A stretch of 64,000 nucleotides of DNA from Maritalea mediterranea (lineage in GTDB: Bacteria; Pseudomonadota; Alphaproteobacteria; Rhizobiales; Devosiaceae), in contig NZ_JAKGTI010000001.1 in assembly GCF_021568695.1 (NCBI RefSeq), positions 434,001-498,000 of the forward strand. Reading direction: 5' to 3'. Below are positions 43,639 through 51,879 of this stretch, piece after piece; position 1 is the first letter of the stretch; every line of letters starts with the position of its first letter. The position numbers and the translations under genes were made by a program. Below the pieces are notes generated by a model that was not told where the DNA came from, searched no databases, and worked only from the letters and a program-made list of their open reading frames with translations.

Positions 43639-44676
43639 TTAACGCAACCAACCTTCCGGTTGCGGATGCAGGTTCATCAACCCGCCTTCAGAAGCCTTGT
43701 CGATTGCGGCGATTTCATCGTCGCTTAGCTCGAGATTGTCGAGCGCGCCCAGATTGTCTTTGAGCTGTTCCAGCGTGCGCACGCCGATCAGCGCCGAGGT
43801 CATTTCTTTGCGCCGCAAGGCCCAGGCCAAGGCCAATTGCACCAAAGTTTGGCCGCGGGATTTCGCGATCTCGTTCAACCGATCCGCGGCGTCAATCACG
43901 CCCATTTCCAGATGCGAAGCGGCGACGGAAGATGATTTCTCCGCGGCGCGGGTGTTTTCGCCTTTGCCTTTGGAATATTTGCCGCTCAACACGCCTTGGG
44001 CCAGCGGGGAGAAGGCAATGCAGCCCACGCCCAGTTCGCCCAGCGCATCCAATGTGCCATCGTCCTCAATCCAGCGATTGAGAATGGAATAGGACGGTTG
44101 GTGAATAGTGAGTGGCACACCCATCTCTTTCAGAATGCGGTGGGCTTCAATGGTCTGTTCGCGCGGATAAGAAGAAACGCCGACATAGAGCGCCTTGCCC
44201 TGGTGATAAAGCGAAGCGAGCGCGCCCATGGTTTCTTCCAAAGGGGTCTCCGGGTCAAACCGGTGCGAATAGAAAATATCGAAATAATCGACATTGCAGC
44301 GCTTCAGGCTCTGGTCGCAGCTGGCGATCAGATATTTGCGCGACCCGAATTCACCATAGGGGCCAGGCCACATGAGATAGCCGGCTTTGGATGAAATGAT
44401 CATCTCATCGCGGTAGGGTTTGAAGTCATGTTGCATTATTTGGCCAAAAAGTTCTTCGGAAGAACCGGGAGGCGGACCATAATTGTTGGCCAAATCGAAA
44501 TGAGTTACGCCTTGGTCAAAAGCATAGGCCAAAATCTCAAGTGCGCTTGGATAGTCGCGCGTGCCGCCGAAATTTTGCCAAAGCCCAAGGCTGATGGCGG
44601 GAAGCTTTAGTCCGGAACGACCGGAGCGGCGATATTCCATTTTGTCATAGCGAGAAGCTGATGCGCTATAGGGCAT
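43639..44676 (-). CDS. Aldo/keto reductase (YghZ/Gpr-like)
   Basis: 345 residues from ATG 44676 (GAGGT upstream). MEYRRSGRSGLKLPAISLGLWQNFGG, FDLANNYGPPPGSSEELFG, ISSKAGYLMWPGPYGEFGSRKYLI and YFDIFYSHRFDPETPLEETM give the catalytic Asp, Tyr, Lys and His of the NADPH-dependent family in the YghZ subgroup, which reduces L-glyceraldehyde-3-phosphate and methylglyoxal. The true substrate is not known. Confidence 0.9.
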   Translation of the reverse strand: MPYSASASRYDKMEYRRSGRSGLKLPAISLGLWQNFGGTRDYPSALEILAYAFDQGVTHFDLANNYGPPPGSSEELFGQIMQHDFKPYRDEMIISSKAGYLMWPGPYGEFGSRKYLIASCDQSLKRCNVDYFDIFYSHRFDPETPLEETMGALASLYHQGKALYVGVSSYPREQTIEAHRILKEMGVPLTIHQPSYSILNRWIEDDGTLDALGELGVGCIAFSPLAQGVLSGKYSKGKGENTRAAEKSSSVAASHLEMGVIDAADRLNEIAKSRGQTLVQLALAWALRRKEMTSALIGVRTLEQLKDNLGALDNLELSDDEIAAIDKASEGGLMNLHPQPEGWLR

Positions 44677-44730
44677 AGGGACCTCGTGATGTTGATATTG
44701 CTGTAATTTAGTGTCGGCAGGACGGATAGG

Positions 44731-44744
44731 ATGACATAGATCAA
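44731..44744. promoter_or_regulatory. Possible FNR/FixK-type anaerobox
   Basis: ATGACATAGATCAA resembles the TTGAC/T-N4-ATCAA box of alphaproteobacterial FnrL/FixK, with one mismatch in the left arm and a C at the variable position. It lies in the divergent region between the aldo-keto reductase and trhO. Position relative to promoters is not known. Confidence 0.3.
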
Positions 44745-44871
44745 GGGCAATATGCAATCGTTTGCGCTACAAAGATCAAAGCTTGGCGGCGCGGCGCTTT
44801 TTTGCTAAACCGCCCCATTGAAATTTGCAGCCTCAATTGATGAGGCGATGGATCATCCAAGGAAGCTGAAA

Positions 44872-45894
44872 ATGAGCGAATATAAGGTCGTTGCGCTTTA
44901 TAAATTTGTGTCTCTGCCAGACTATAAAGAGCTGCAAGAACCCATTCTCCATTTTTGCAAAGAACGCGGCATCAAAGGCTCGTTGCTTTTGGCCGAAGAA
45001 GGCATCAACGGCACAGTGGCTGGCACGCCAACCGCTATTGACGAGCTGGTGGATTATCTCGAGCGCGGCAACCAGTTTAAGGGCCGGTTCAAAAACAGCG
45101 AGATCAAATTTTCTGACGCGAGCGACATGCCGTTTTTGCGCATGAAGGTGAAGCTGAAAAAAGAGATCGTGACCCTGCGCGCGCCCGAGGCTGACCCCAG
45201 CAAGCAAGTGGGTACCTATGTTTCGCCTGAGGATTGGAACGACATTATTTCTGATGAAGAGATGGTCGTTCTCGACACCCGCAATGATTATGAAGTGGCC
45301 ATCGGCACCTTTAAAAATGCGATTGATCCGAAAACCGATAGCTTCACCGAGTTCAAGGATTATGTGGCGAAAAACCTTGACCCGGAAAAGAACAAGAAGG
45401 TCGCTATGTTCTGTACCGGTGGCATCCGCTGTGAGAAAGCGTCATCCTATATGCACTCTCAAGGATTCGAAGAGGTCTATCACCTCAAGGGCGGTATTTT
45501 GAAATATCTGGAAGAAATGCCGGAAGAAAAAAGCCTTTGGGACGGTGAGTGCTTTGTGTTCGACGAACGCGTCTCGGTCGGTCATGGCCTCAAAGAAGGC
45601 AATTTGACCCTTTGCCGCGCCTGCCGCTATCCGCTCACCGAGGAAGATCAGCAGCATCCGAAATTCATCGAGGGCCAGCAATGTCACCATTGTGCCGACA
45701 AGATTTCAGAGCGCAGTCGTGCCCGGGCCGCCGAGCGGGAAAAGCAAATCCGTTTGGCTGCTGAACGGGGCCAGGCCCACATTGGCGATGAGGCCGAAGA
45801 GTTTGCCCGCAAAAACAAAGAGCGCATGAAGCAATTGCGCAAAGAGCAGCGCGAGTTGAACCGCAAAATGGAAGAGAAGCAAAAACAGGCCTAA
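44872..45894 (+). CDS. trhO: tRNA uridine(34) hydroxylase (rhodanese-domain TrhO/YceA)
   Basis: Oxygen-dependent hydroxylation of U34 in certain tRNAs. 340 residues from ATG 44872 (AAGGAAG upstream). N-terminal domain YKFVSLPDYKELQEPILHFCKERGIKGSLLLAEEGINGTVAGT; rhodanese domain VVLDTRNDYEVAIGTF with active-site FCTGGIRCEKAS (Cys181); Cys-rich tail CRACRYPLTEEDQQHPKFIEGQQCHHC. The last 40 residues are a charged coiled-coil-like extension (ERMKQLRKEQRELNRKMEEK). Confidence 0.93.
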   Translation: MSEYKVVALYKFVSLPDYKELQEPILHFCKERGIKGSLLLAEEGINGTVAGTPTAIDELVDYLERGNQFKGRFKNSEIKFSDASDMPFLRMKVKLKKEIVTLRAPEADPSKQVGTYVSPEDWNDIISDEEMVVLDTRNDYEVAIGTFKNAIDPKTDSFTEFKDYVAKNLDPEKNKKVAMFCTGGIRCEKASSYMHSQGFEEVYHLKGGILKYLEEMPEEKSLWDGECFVFDERVSVGHGLKEGNLTLCRACRYPLTEEDQQHPKFIEGQQCHHCADKISERSRARAAEREKQIRLAAERGQAHIGDEAEEFARKNKERMKQLRKEQRELNRKMEEKQKQA

Positions 45895-45900
45895 GCTGAA

Positions 45901-46692
45901 TCAGGCCGGTGCGATCGGCAACAGGCCGGCGGCGCGTGCCGCCTCCGTTTGCCCGCGGCTGATCGGCAGTTCCGCACCGTCCTTCATCACGGCGACCATG
46001 CCGCTGCCTTTCCTGCGGGTTTCGGCAACCGCATCAAGCGCAACCCAATGGGAGCGGTGGATTTTCACCCCCCGCACCCCGTCCGTCTCTTTGATCGCAT
46101 CCGCCAGCCGCAGCAAGATCAGCTCCGCCCCATTGCTGGTGACAATGTTCACATAGTGGTCCTGCATCGACAAATAATAGAGCTGTCCCCTATTTTTCAC
46201 GTTCAGCCGCGCCATTAAAGGCACTTGTTTTGGCGGGTTGATCACCTCGCTCTTGGGGCGATCAAACAAATAGTGCAGGGTGGAGATGCAAATGGAAATG
46301 GCGACGCAATAGACCCAGACCATAAAGGATTGGAAGCCGGGAATCTCCCAATCGCCCAGCGCGATACCATTGATCAGGACAATCAAGATCGCCACTGCAG
46401 TGCCCGCCCCAAGGCCCGCCACCATCACATGCAACACCGCATTCGTGGTTTTGAAATAATATTCGAAAGCGTTGATCACCAAACTGCCCGCGAAGACTCC
46501 GCCGGTATAGGTGATCGCCACCGTTGTCAGCCAATAGCCAAGGCGGGGCCCCGTGGAAAAATGTGAGAAGGTCTGAAATGGCCCGATCAGTCCCACAATG
46601 ACAGCCACTGTGACGATGCCAGCCCAGACGCGGCCGGAGCCAAACATCTCGCGCATTTCGCGAAGCGTCAATTGCAAAGGACCTTCGTTCAC
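45901..46692 (-). CDS. Membrane-bound LytTR family DNA-binding protein
   Basis: 263 residues from GTG 46692, chosen because GGGAG lies 8 nt upstream; open frame extends to 46839. Four hydrophobic segments (about 20-140) are followed by a LytTR domain near 160-255 (LYYLSMQDHYVNIVTSNGAELILLRLADAIKETDGVRGVKIHRSHWVALDAV). There is no receiver domain, so the membrane part is probably the sensor. Divergent from a DUF2306 membrane protein, a recurrent pairing that suggests the two form a regulatory unit. Confidence 0.87.
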   Translation of the reverse strand: MNEGPLQLTLREMREMFGSGRVWAGIVTVAVIVGLIGPFQTFSHFSTGPRLGYWLTTVAITYTGGVFAGSLVINAFEYYFKTTNAVLHVMVAGLGAGTAVAILIVLINGIALGDWEIPGFQSFMVWVYCVAISICISTLHYLFDRPKSEVINPPKQVPLMARLNVKNRGQLYYLSMQDHYVNIVTSNGAELILLRLADAIKETDGVRGVKIHRSHWVALDAVAETRRKGSGMVAVMKDGAELPISRGQTEAARAAGLLPIAPA

Positions 46693-46811
46693 GAAGCACT
46701 CTCCCATTTTTGCGAAATCCGCATTGTGACTGAACTTAGTGTTCTCCTTTATCGCACACAAGACAGCGGCGCAATCGGCCGCACCATTGCAATTGGATAC
46801 TGAGGCATTCG

Positions 46812-47312
46812 ATGAACACTGAAATTTTGGCAACGGCACCCTTGCCGGTAATCATCCATATCATTGCCGCGCTTTATTGCATCGGGTTGGGTGGCTATAT
46901 GCTCTATGCAAAAAAAGGCTCACGTGCCCACAAGATTATGGGCTGGAGCTGGGTCAGCAGTATGTCGATTGTGATCTTCAGTGCCTTCTTCATCCACGGG
47001 TTTGAGTGGATTGGCCCGTTTAGCCCGATCCATTTGATTATATCCTTCGCGATTATGGGCCTTTGGACCGGCATCCGCGATATCCGCGCGAAAAAGGTGC
47101 AGGCCCATCGCGAGGCAATGTTGTCCATGTATTGGGGCGCGCTTGGCGTACCGTTCATGCTTGCGTTGCTGCCCGGCCGCCGTTTGAACATGCTGTTGTT
47201 TGAAGACGGAACGTTATTCCCCTCTGTTTTGTTGGCCCTTCTGCTTGTCATTGTTGGGGCCTATTTGCGGTGGGAAAAACAGTTAAAGCACTTTTTGTCC
47301 CCCCATAGATAA
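46812..47312 (+). CDS. DUF2306 membrane protein
   Basis: 166 residues with four hydrophobic segments. VIIHIIAALYCIGLGGYMLYAKKGSRAHKIMGWSWVSSM near 13-52 and HREAMLSMYWGALGVPFMLALLPGRRLN near 98-126 are the DUF2306 blocks with conserved His. The family resembles heme-type four-helix membrane domains, but function is unproven. Probably the target or partner of the divergent LytTR protein. Confidence 0.85.
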   Translation: MNTEILATAPLPVIIHIIAALYCIGLGGYMLYAKKGSRAHKIMGWSWVSSMSIVIFSAFFIHGFEWIGPFSPIHLIISFAIMGLWTGIRDIRAKKVQAHREAMLSMYWGALGVPFMLALLPGRRLNMLLFEDGTLFPSVLLALLLVIVGAYLRWEKQLKHFLSPHR

Positions 47313-47472
47313 GCATCTTGACCAGCGGCCAATGGCCAACATCACCTTTAACAAAAACATTCATATTAAATCGCCAGTTATGCGGGCAGATACCCGTCTA
47401 AGATTGGCGCTTGTCCTGCCCACCTATTGCTGTGACAATCGGTGCGCAACTTACCAAGAAAGGCCATTATAG

Positions 47473-48612
47473 ATGACCCGACCTGACCGTGCCTTAATGC
47501 CAGACTATCTGCGGCTTTTCGCCTTGTTCGGAATTGTGATTGTCAATGTCCAGTTCATTGCATTTTCGGTGTTGGACGGTTTTGCCCTGCCCGAGGATAT
47601 TGCGACAACCGATGCCGTAACACTTTGGCTGGTCAATGGGCTGGCGCTATTGAAATCCTATAGTCTTTTTTCCTTTATGTTCGGGGTGGGGCTAGGATTT
47701 TTATTGCAGTCAGCGGCTCGTCGCCATCTGTCATTTGGCCATATTTATCGAAACCGCATGCTCGGATTGCTCTTGCTCGGCGTGCTGCATGGTTGCCTGT
47801 TATTCCCCGGAGATATTCTAGTGGTGTATGCCATCACTGGCTCTATTCTTTATCTTTTTAAAGACTGGTCGGTGCGTCGCTTGGTGAAGACCGGCGTGAT
47901 CCTTTTGGTGCTTCAACTGTTCTTGGCAGTTCCCGCATTTTTGGCCACCCCTGAAACGCCTGCCGATATTGTGCTGTTGGAACGCCAAATCATGACCGAA
48001 GGTGGTTTTATCGACGCTGTTATCTTTCGTGTCATTGGTTTTGCCATCACTCTGCCTATTGTGCTCGTGGCACAAGGCACGTCGGCCCTGGGCTGGTTCT
48101 GCCTTGGTTTGGCGGCAGTTAAGTCTGGCATGATCGACAAGGCTGACCATCCGCTATGGCAACGCGCCCGCCGTTTTTGCCTGATCCCTGGTGTGGGGCT
48201 TAGTCTTCTTGGGGCTGGCCTATGGCAATGGGGCCCGGAAGATATTGGTATGATCCTCACTATTTTCGCGGCACCAATCTCCACCATTGGTTATCTCGGA
48301 CTGATTGCAGCGCTATCCACACGACCGGGCCCGATCATGACGCGGTTATTGACTGCCGGTAGCTCCAGCCTGAGTGTCTATCTGGGGCAGTCCATAGTCT
48401 TGTCGACGATCTTTTCGAGTTATGGTTTGGGCCTCTGGTCACAAGTCGATCCACTCACCGCCACACTCATCGCGATTGCGGTCACGCTTGTATTGATCAT
48501 TGCGCTTACCCTTTGGCGGGCTAGATTTAAACTGGGGCCGTTCGAGTGGGTTCTACGAGGCATCACCTATGCCGGGACACAGAAAAACATCGCCGAAGAA
48601 CAAAAGTCCTAG
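47473..48612 (+). CDS. DUF418 polytopic membrane protein
   Basis: 379 residues with about ten hydrophobic segments. DUF418/YeiB signature: MPDYLRLFALFGIVIVNVQFIAF at the N-terminus, SYSLFSFMFGVGLGFLLQ and YRNRMLGLLLLGVLHGCLLFPGDILVVYAITGSILYLF, then the C-terminal LTAGSSSLSVYLGQSIVLSTIFSSYGLGLW domain. The family is suspected to be transporters or acyltransferase-like proteins; no function is established. The 160-bp upstream gap shows no clear signal. Confidence 0.87.
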   Translation: MTRPDRALMPDYLRLFALFGIVIVNVQFIAFSVLDGFALPEDIATTDAVTLWLVNGLALLKSYSLFSFMFGVGLGFLLQSAARRHLSFGHIYRNRMLGLLLLGVLHGCLLFPGDILVVYAITGSILYLFKDWSVRRLVKTGVILLVLQLFLAVPAFLATPETPADIVLLERQIMTEGGFIDAVIFRVIGFAITLPIVLVAQGTSALGWFCLGLAAVKSGMIDKADHPLWQRARRFCLIPGVGLSLLGAGLWQWGPEDIGMILTIFAAPISTIGYLGLIAALSTRPGPIMTRLLTAGSSSLSVYLGQSIVLSTIFSSYGLGLWSQVDPLTATLIAIAVTLVLIIALTLWRARFKLGPFEWVLRGITYAGTQKNIAEEQKS

Positions 48613-48634
48613 CGGCGTTCCTGTGCCAAAAGCG

Positions 48635-49231
48635 CTATTTCGCAGCCATATTCATGGTCGCAGTGAGATGGTCGAGCACGGCTTGCCGTGCGGAATCAGC
48701 TGTGTCCGGGGCATAGCTGGCCCTGGCAAAAAAACCGAGCAGCAGCAAATAAAGCTGCTCGGCACCCCGGTGCGCCTCAGCCGCATTCAGTCCAGCCGCT
48801 TGCAACAGCGTGGAGACATATTGAATGCGCGTTTGCTCGGTCTGGCTGACAATTTCACGGATATGCGGATCAATCATGGCCCACCCGCGGATGGCCATTT
48901 CCCCTTGCGCCGAGCTTAAGGTGCCCACCGGCTCATCAAGCGCAACTTGAAGCAGGCTGTGCAACTTGGCTTGCGGGCTGTTGCCTGCAGCTTCATTGGC
49001 GGCCATCACAGCGTTGGTGCCCTGTTCAACCCAATAGCGGATCAATTGATCCAGCAAATCCTTGCGGTCTTTAAAATGCCAATAGAATGACCCTTTGCTG
49101 GTGCCCAATTGTTTGGCCAGCCGTTCTACCTTGACATTGTCCACCCCGCCCTGCGCCATGGCCACGATAGCGGCCAACAGCCAATCCTGAGCGGAGAGTT
49201 GCTTGCGTTTTGGTTTTTCCTGGTTTGCCAT
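48635..49231 (-). CDS. TetR family transcriptional regulator
   Basis: 198 residues. N-terminal TetR helix-turn-helix LSAQDWLLAAIVAMAQGGVDNVKVERLAKQLGTSKGSFYWHFKDRKDLLDQLI near 12-64; variable helical ligand domain after it. Divergent from the small membrane protein at 49353, with two CATACG-type palindromes between them. Represses both directions by inference; ligand unknown. Confidence 0.93.
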   Translation of the reverse strand: MANQEKPKRKQLSAQDWLLAAIVAMAQGGVDNVKVERLAKQLGTSKGSFYWHFKDRKDLLDQLIRYWVEQGTNAVMAANEAAGNSPQAKLHSLLQVALDEPVGTLSSAQGEMAIRGWAMIDPHIREIVSQTEQTRIQYVSTLLQAAGLNAAEAHRGAEQLYLLLLGFFARASYAPDTADSARQAVLDHLTATMNMAAK

Positions 49232-49284
49232 ATCTAATCCTTACACGGTCAGCTTGTCGCAAATCTGCGACAAATGCGCCCGAA

Positions 49285-49300
49285 CATACGCATCCGTATG
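49285..49300. promoter_or_regulatory. TetR-type operator 1
   Basis: CATACGCATCCGTATG has perfect 6-nt arms (CATACG/CGTATG) around CATC. Shares those arms with operator 2 at 49324-49339; the centres are 39 bp apart. Confidence 0.72.
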
Positions 49301-49323
49301 GCGTTTGATGAATAAATGCAATA

Positions 49324-49339
49324 CATACGGCGCCGTATG
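49324..49339. promoter_or_regulatory. TetR-type operator 2
   Basis: CATACGGCGCCGTATG, a perfect 16-bp palindrome 13 bp before the start codon of the 133-residue membrane protein. Occupancy would cover its ribosome-binding region and promoter. Confidence 0.78.
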
Positions 49340-49352
49340 GAAAGGGATAATT

Positions 49353-49754
49353 ATGAAAAATGAACTCAATATCTGGTGGACCGCGGCGGGCCTTATGTCG
49401 CTTGCGGTGGCCGCAATCCACATCTTTGCAGGTACGCCGGAGATCATGTTGCCTTTGTCAAAAATCGAAATGCCTGATGTGCTTTTTGCAATTTTGGATG
49501 TGATCTGGAACCAGGTGAGCCTGTTGTTGATCGTGGTCGGTCTGGCGTTGCTTCTGGCAGCGAAGCGGGGCGAGCGCGCCAGGGATATGGTGCTGTTTAT
49601 CAATGTCGTTTATGCCGGCATCGCTTTGATCTTTATCGTCGCGGGCATCTATTACCTGCAATCCTTGCGGCCCATGCCCCAATGGGTTCTGTTCATCGCC
49701 ATGGCGGTGGTAGCGCAAATTGGCTGGCACAAACAAAAAGGTCGGGTGCACTAG
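49353..49754 (+). CDS. Small four-helix membrane protein under TetR control
   Basis: 133 residues from ATG 49353 (AAAGGGA upstream). Four hydrophobic segments: TAAGLMSLAVAAIHIFAG, VSLLLIVVGLALLLAA, MVLFINVVYAGIALIFIVAGIYYL and MPQWVLFIAMAVVAQIGW. No family recognised. The operators in front make it the probable principal target of the divergent TetR protein, as is common for efflux or stress membrane proteins. Confidence 0.78.
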   Translation: MKNELNIWWTAAGLMSLAVAAIHIFAGTPEIMLPLSKIEMPDVLFAILDVIWNQVSLLLIVVGLALLLAAKRGERARDMVLFINVVYAGIALIFIVAGIYYLQSLRPMPQWVLFIAMAVVAQIGWHKQKGRVH

Positions 49755-49763
49755 CACCCGACC
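49740..49763 (+). terminator. Hairpin overlapping the stop of the 49353-49754 gene
   Basis: GGTCGGGTGC and GCACCCGACC form a perfect 10-bp stem with an ACTA loop; the stop codon lies in the loop and right arm. No T-tract follows, so an imperfect terminator or an mRNA-stabilising structure. Confidence 0.6.
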
Positions 49764-49792
49764 CCGCATGACGGTCAAGGGAGGAACCACAC

Positions 49793-49834
49793 ATGCAAAA
49801 CGACGGCGACACTTCCTGTATGCTTGACGCATAA
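49793..49834 (+). CDS. Possible 13-residue peptide with strong ribosome binding site
   Basis: AGGGAGGAA, 6 nt, then ATG opens a 13-codon frame (MQNDGDTSCMLDA) ended by TAA. It lies in the 167-bp space after the hairpin at 49740 and before the convergent hydrolase. It may be a leader, a remnant of a lost gene, or chance. No known peptide family recognised. Confidence 0.25.
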   Translation: MQNDGDTSCMLDA

Positions 49835-49921
49835 AGGCCTATCGACGTGCGCAAGCGGCGCTTTTCCCGGCCACCACTTATGGGGCTAAAAGCGCATATT
49901 TGTGACAGTTGGACGAAACAA

Positions 49922-50797
49922 TTATGACCGTGCTGCCAATGGTGTTCGATCGTGTTCCACACGTTGCCAGAAATTGAGCAAATGCTGCCGCACCTCATCC
50001 GTGGCATCCAGATTGGCACAATGGCCGCCATTCGGTACGTCAATGAGTGTAAAATTTTCGCGCGGTTGCATTTGGGCTAGGGTGGCAGACAGGGCTGCAT
50101 TCACTGATTTATCCTGGCCACATTTTAGCATCAGAATGGGACCGTCATACTTCACAGCGCGATCAATCAGGTCGTAGTCCCCCACATGACCGACAATTTT
50201 GGTGACGACGTCAACATCGATCGACCGCAGCATCGCTTCAACCAACGGCCGGGCTTGTTTGTTTTTGGTGGTGCCAATGGCACCAATTTTGCCAATCAAA
50301 TTGGGCCCCATGACTTTATAAATCCACTTCAATACCCCAACACCGGCTTTGGGTGTGGTCAGCGAATAAGTGGTGCCAAAGCTGGCAAAGCTGCGGAAGC
50401 GTGGGCCATGATCAGCCAGCGCCCAAAGCGCAATGATGCCGCCGAGGGAGTTGCCCACATAATGGAAGTGTTGGGCGCCGACATGATCAGCAACGGCCAG
50501 AATGTCATTTGACAGCTCCGCAATGGAAAAAGCGTCAAGATCCGTCTGCGCCGGTTTGCCGGAACGACCGTGCCCGCGCAAATCGGGCACAATCACGCGA
50601 TAGCCGAGATCGGCAAAATAGTGGGCATCAGCGGTAAACTGCATGCCCGAAGCCGCAAGCCCGTGCACCAGAAAGACCCCCGGTCCGTCCTTTGGTCCCA
50701 CATCACCATAAGCGAGGCGCACATGGTCCCGCTCAACGAATGTTGCGGGTAAAAATTCGGGTCTATAGATCATATCGACCTTTTTCGTGCCTGCCAT
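49922..50797 (-). CDS. Alpha/beta hydrolase
   Basis: 291 residues. Oxyanion motif FLVHGLAASG near 42-51, DLRGHGRSGKP near 72-82, nucleophile elbow GNSLGG near 115-120, acid in KCGQDKSV and catalytic His in GGHCANLDATDEV. Typical of esterase, epoxide hydrolase-like or C-C hydrolase relatives; the substrate cannot be named. The mbfA gene on the same strand ends 1 bp before its start. Confidence 0.87.
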   Translation of the reverse strand: MAGTKKVDMIYRPEFLPATFVERDHVRLAYGDVGPKDGPGVFLVHGLAASGMQFTADAHYFADLGYRVIVPDLRGHGRSGKPAQTDLDAFSIAELSNDILAVADHVGAQHFHYVGNSLGGIIALWALADHGPRFRSFASFGTTYSLTTPKAGVGVLKWIYKVMGPNLIGKIGAIGTTKNKQARPLVEAMLRSIDVDVVTKIVGHVGDYDLIDRAVKYDGPILMLKCGQDKSVNAALSATLAQMQPRENFTLIDVPNGGHCANLDATDEVRQHLLNFWQRVEHDRTPLAARS

Positions 50798-51781
50798 TTA
50801 CGCGTTGCCAATCAAGATGCCAGCTGCAAAGACCAATGAGCCACCAAACACCACCTGCATCACGGCGCGCCAGAATGGCGTATCCATATAACGGTTTTGA
50901 ATGTAGGCGATGGCCCACAATTCCACAAACACCACGCAAATGGCGGTAACGGTGGCTGTCCAGAAATCCGGGATCAGATAGGGCAGGGCGTGTCCCAGCC
51001 CGCCTAGGGTGGTCATGATGCCGGAGGCAAAACCGCGCTTGATGGGCGAACCTCGCCCGGTCAGCTTACCATCGTCAGAAGCGGCCTCGGTGAACCCCAT
51101 GGAGATGCCCGCACCGATAGAGGCGGCAAGGCCCACCAGAAAGGTCTCCCAGGTCGAATGGGTGGCAAAGGCCGCCGCAAAGATCGGCGCCAGCGTGGAA
51201 ACCGAGCCATCCATCAGCCCCGCCAGACCGGGCTGTACATAGGTCAGCACAAATTTGCGGTGCTTTTGCTTGTCCTCTTCTTCAAGCGCCGCTTCGCCTA
51301 AATGTTCATCGCTCAGATCATTGGCGGCATTCTTATGGTGCTGCTCGGCCAGCGCCAGATCGCCCAGCAATTTGCGGATATTAGCGTCTTTGGTGCGCTT
51401 TAGGGCTTCGAGATAAAAGTTCTGCGCCGCCTCTTCCATTTCCCAAGCTTGTTGGCGGATGGTTTCCAGCGGCAAATTCTTCATCAGCCAAAGAGGCTTG
51501 CGCTCCAAAAACCCTTTCACATGCTCTCGACGCACCAGCGGGATGTTGTCGCCAAATTTTTTCTTGAACATGTCGATCAGCATGCCGCGATGCTCATTTT
51601 CTTCGTCAACCATGCCGTCAAACACTTTGGCCGATGCGGGAAACTCATTCCGCAGCATCTCGGCATAGGCGGCATAGATGCGCGCATCATCTTCTTCCGC
51701 GGAGATCGCCAGCGCCAGAATTTCAGCTTCAGAAAGGTCGTCAAAACGGCGACGATTGCCGCCCAGAACGCGATTTAACAT
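50798..51781 (-). CDS. mbfA: Iron exporter with rubrerythrin-like domain (MbfA, VIT1/CCC1 family)
   Basis: 327 residues. Residues 15-165 form a ferritin-like four-helix bundle with the di-iron ligands in LAISAEEDDARIYAAYAE, DEENEHRGML, EMEEAAQNFYLEAL and LALAEQHH. From about 190 a VIT1/CCC1 membrane domain follows (GLAGLMDGSVSTLAPIFAAAF, GAGISMGFTEAASDDGKLTGRG). In Rhizobium, Bradyrhizobium and Brucella relatives MbfA exports iron and protects against peroxide and acid; it is Irr-repressed there. No clear Irr box was seen upstream. Confidence 0.93.
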   Translation of the reverse strand: MLNRVLGGNRRRFDDLSEAEILALAISAEEDDARIYAAYAEMLRNEFPASAKVFDGMVDEENEHRGMLIDMFKKKFGDNIPLVRREHVKGFLERKPLWLMKNLPLETIRQQAWEMEEAAQNFYLEALKRTKDANIRKLLGDLALAEQHHKNAANDLSDEHLGEAALEEEDKQKHRKFVLTYVQPGLAGLMDGSVSTLAPIFAAAFATHSTWETFLVGLAASIGAGISMGFTEAASDDGKLTGRGSPIKRGFASGIMTTLGGLGHALPYLIPDFWTATVTAICVVFVELWAIAYIQNRYMDTPFWRAVMQVVFGGSLVFAAGILIGNA

Positions 51782-51879
51782 GACTTAAATCCCAAATTAA
51801 AACAGCCAGATGATATCAATCTAGACCTGATATTTGGCAAGAACAACACACGGCTGAAATAAATCCGGCGTGGCGACAA

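Noticed and set aside
51813-51833. ATATCA-N9-TGATAT inverted repeat upstream of mbfA as an Irr/iron box
   Set aside because: It does not match the Irr ICE-type consensus and the arms are short and AT-only; too weak to list as a site.
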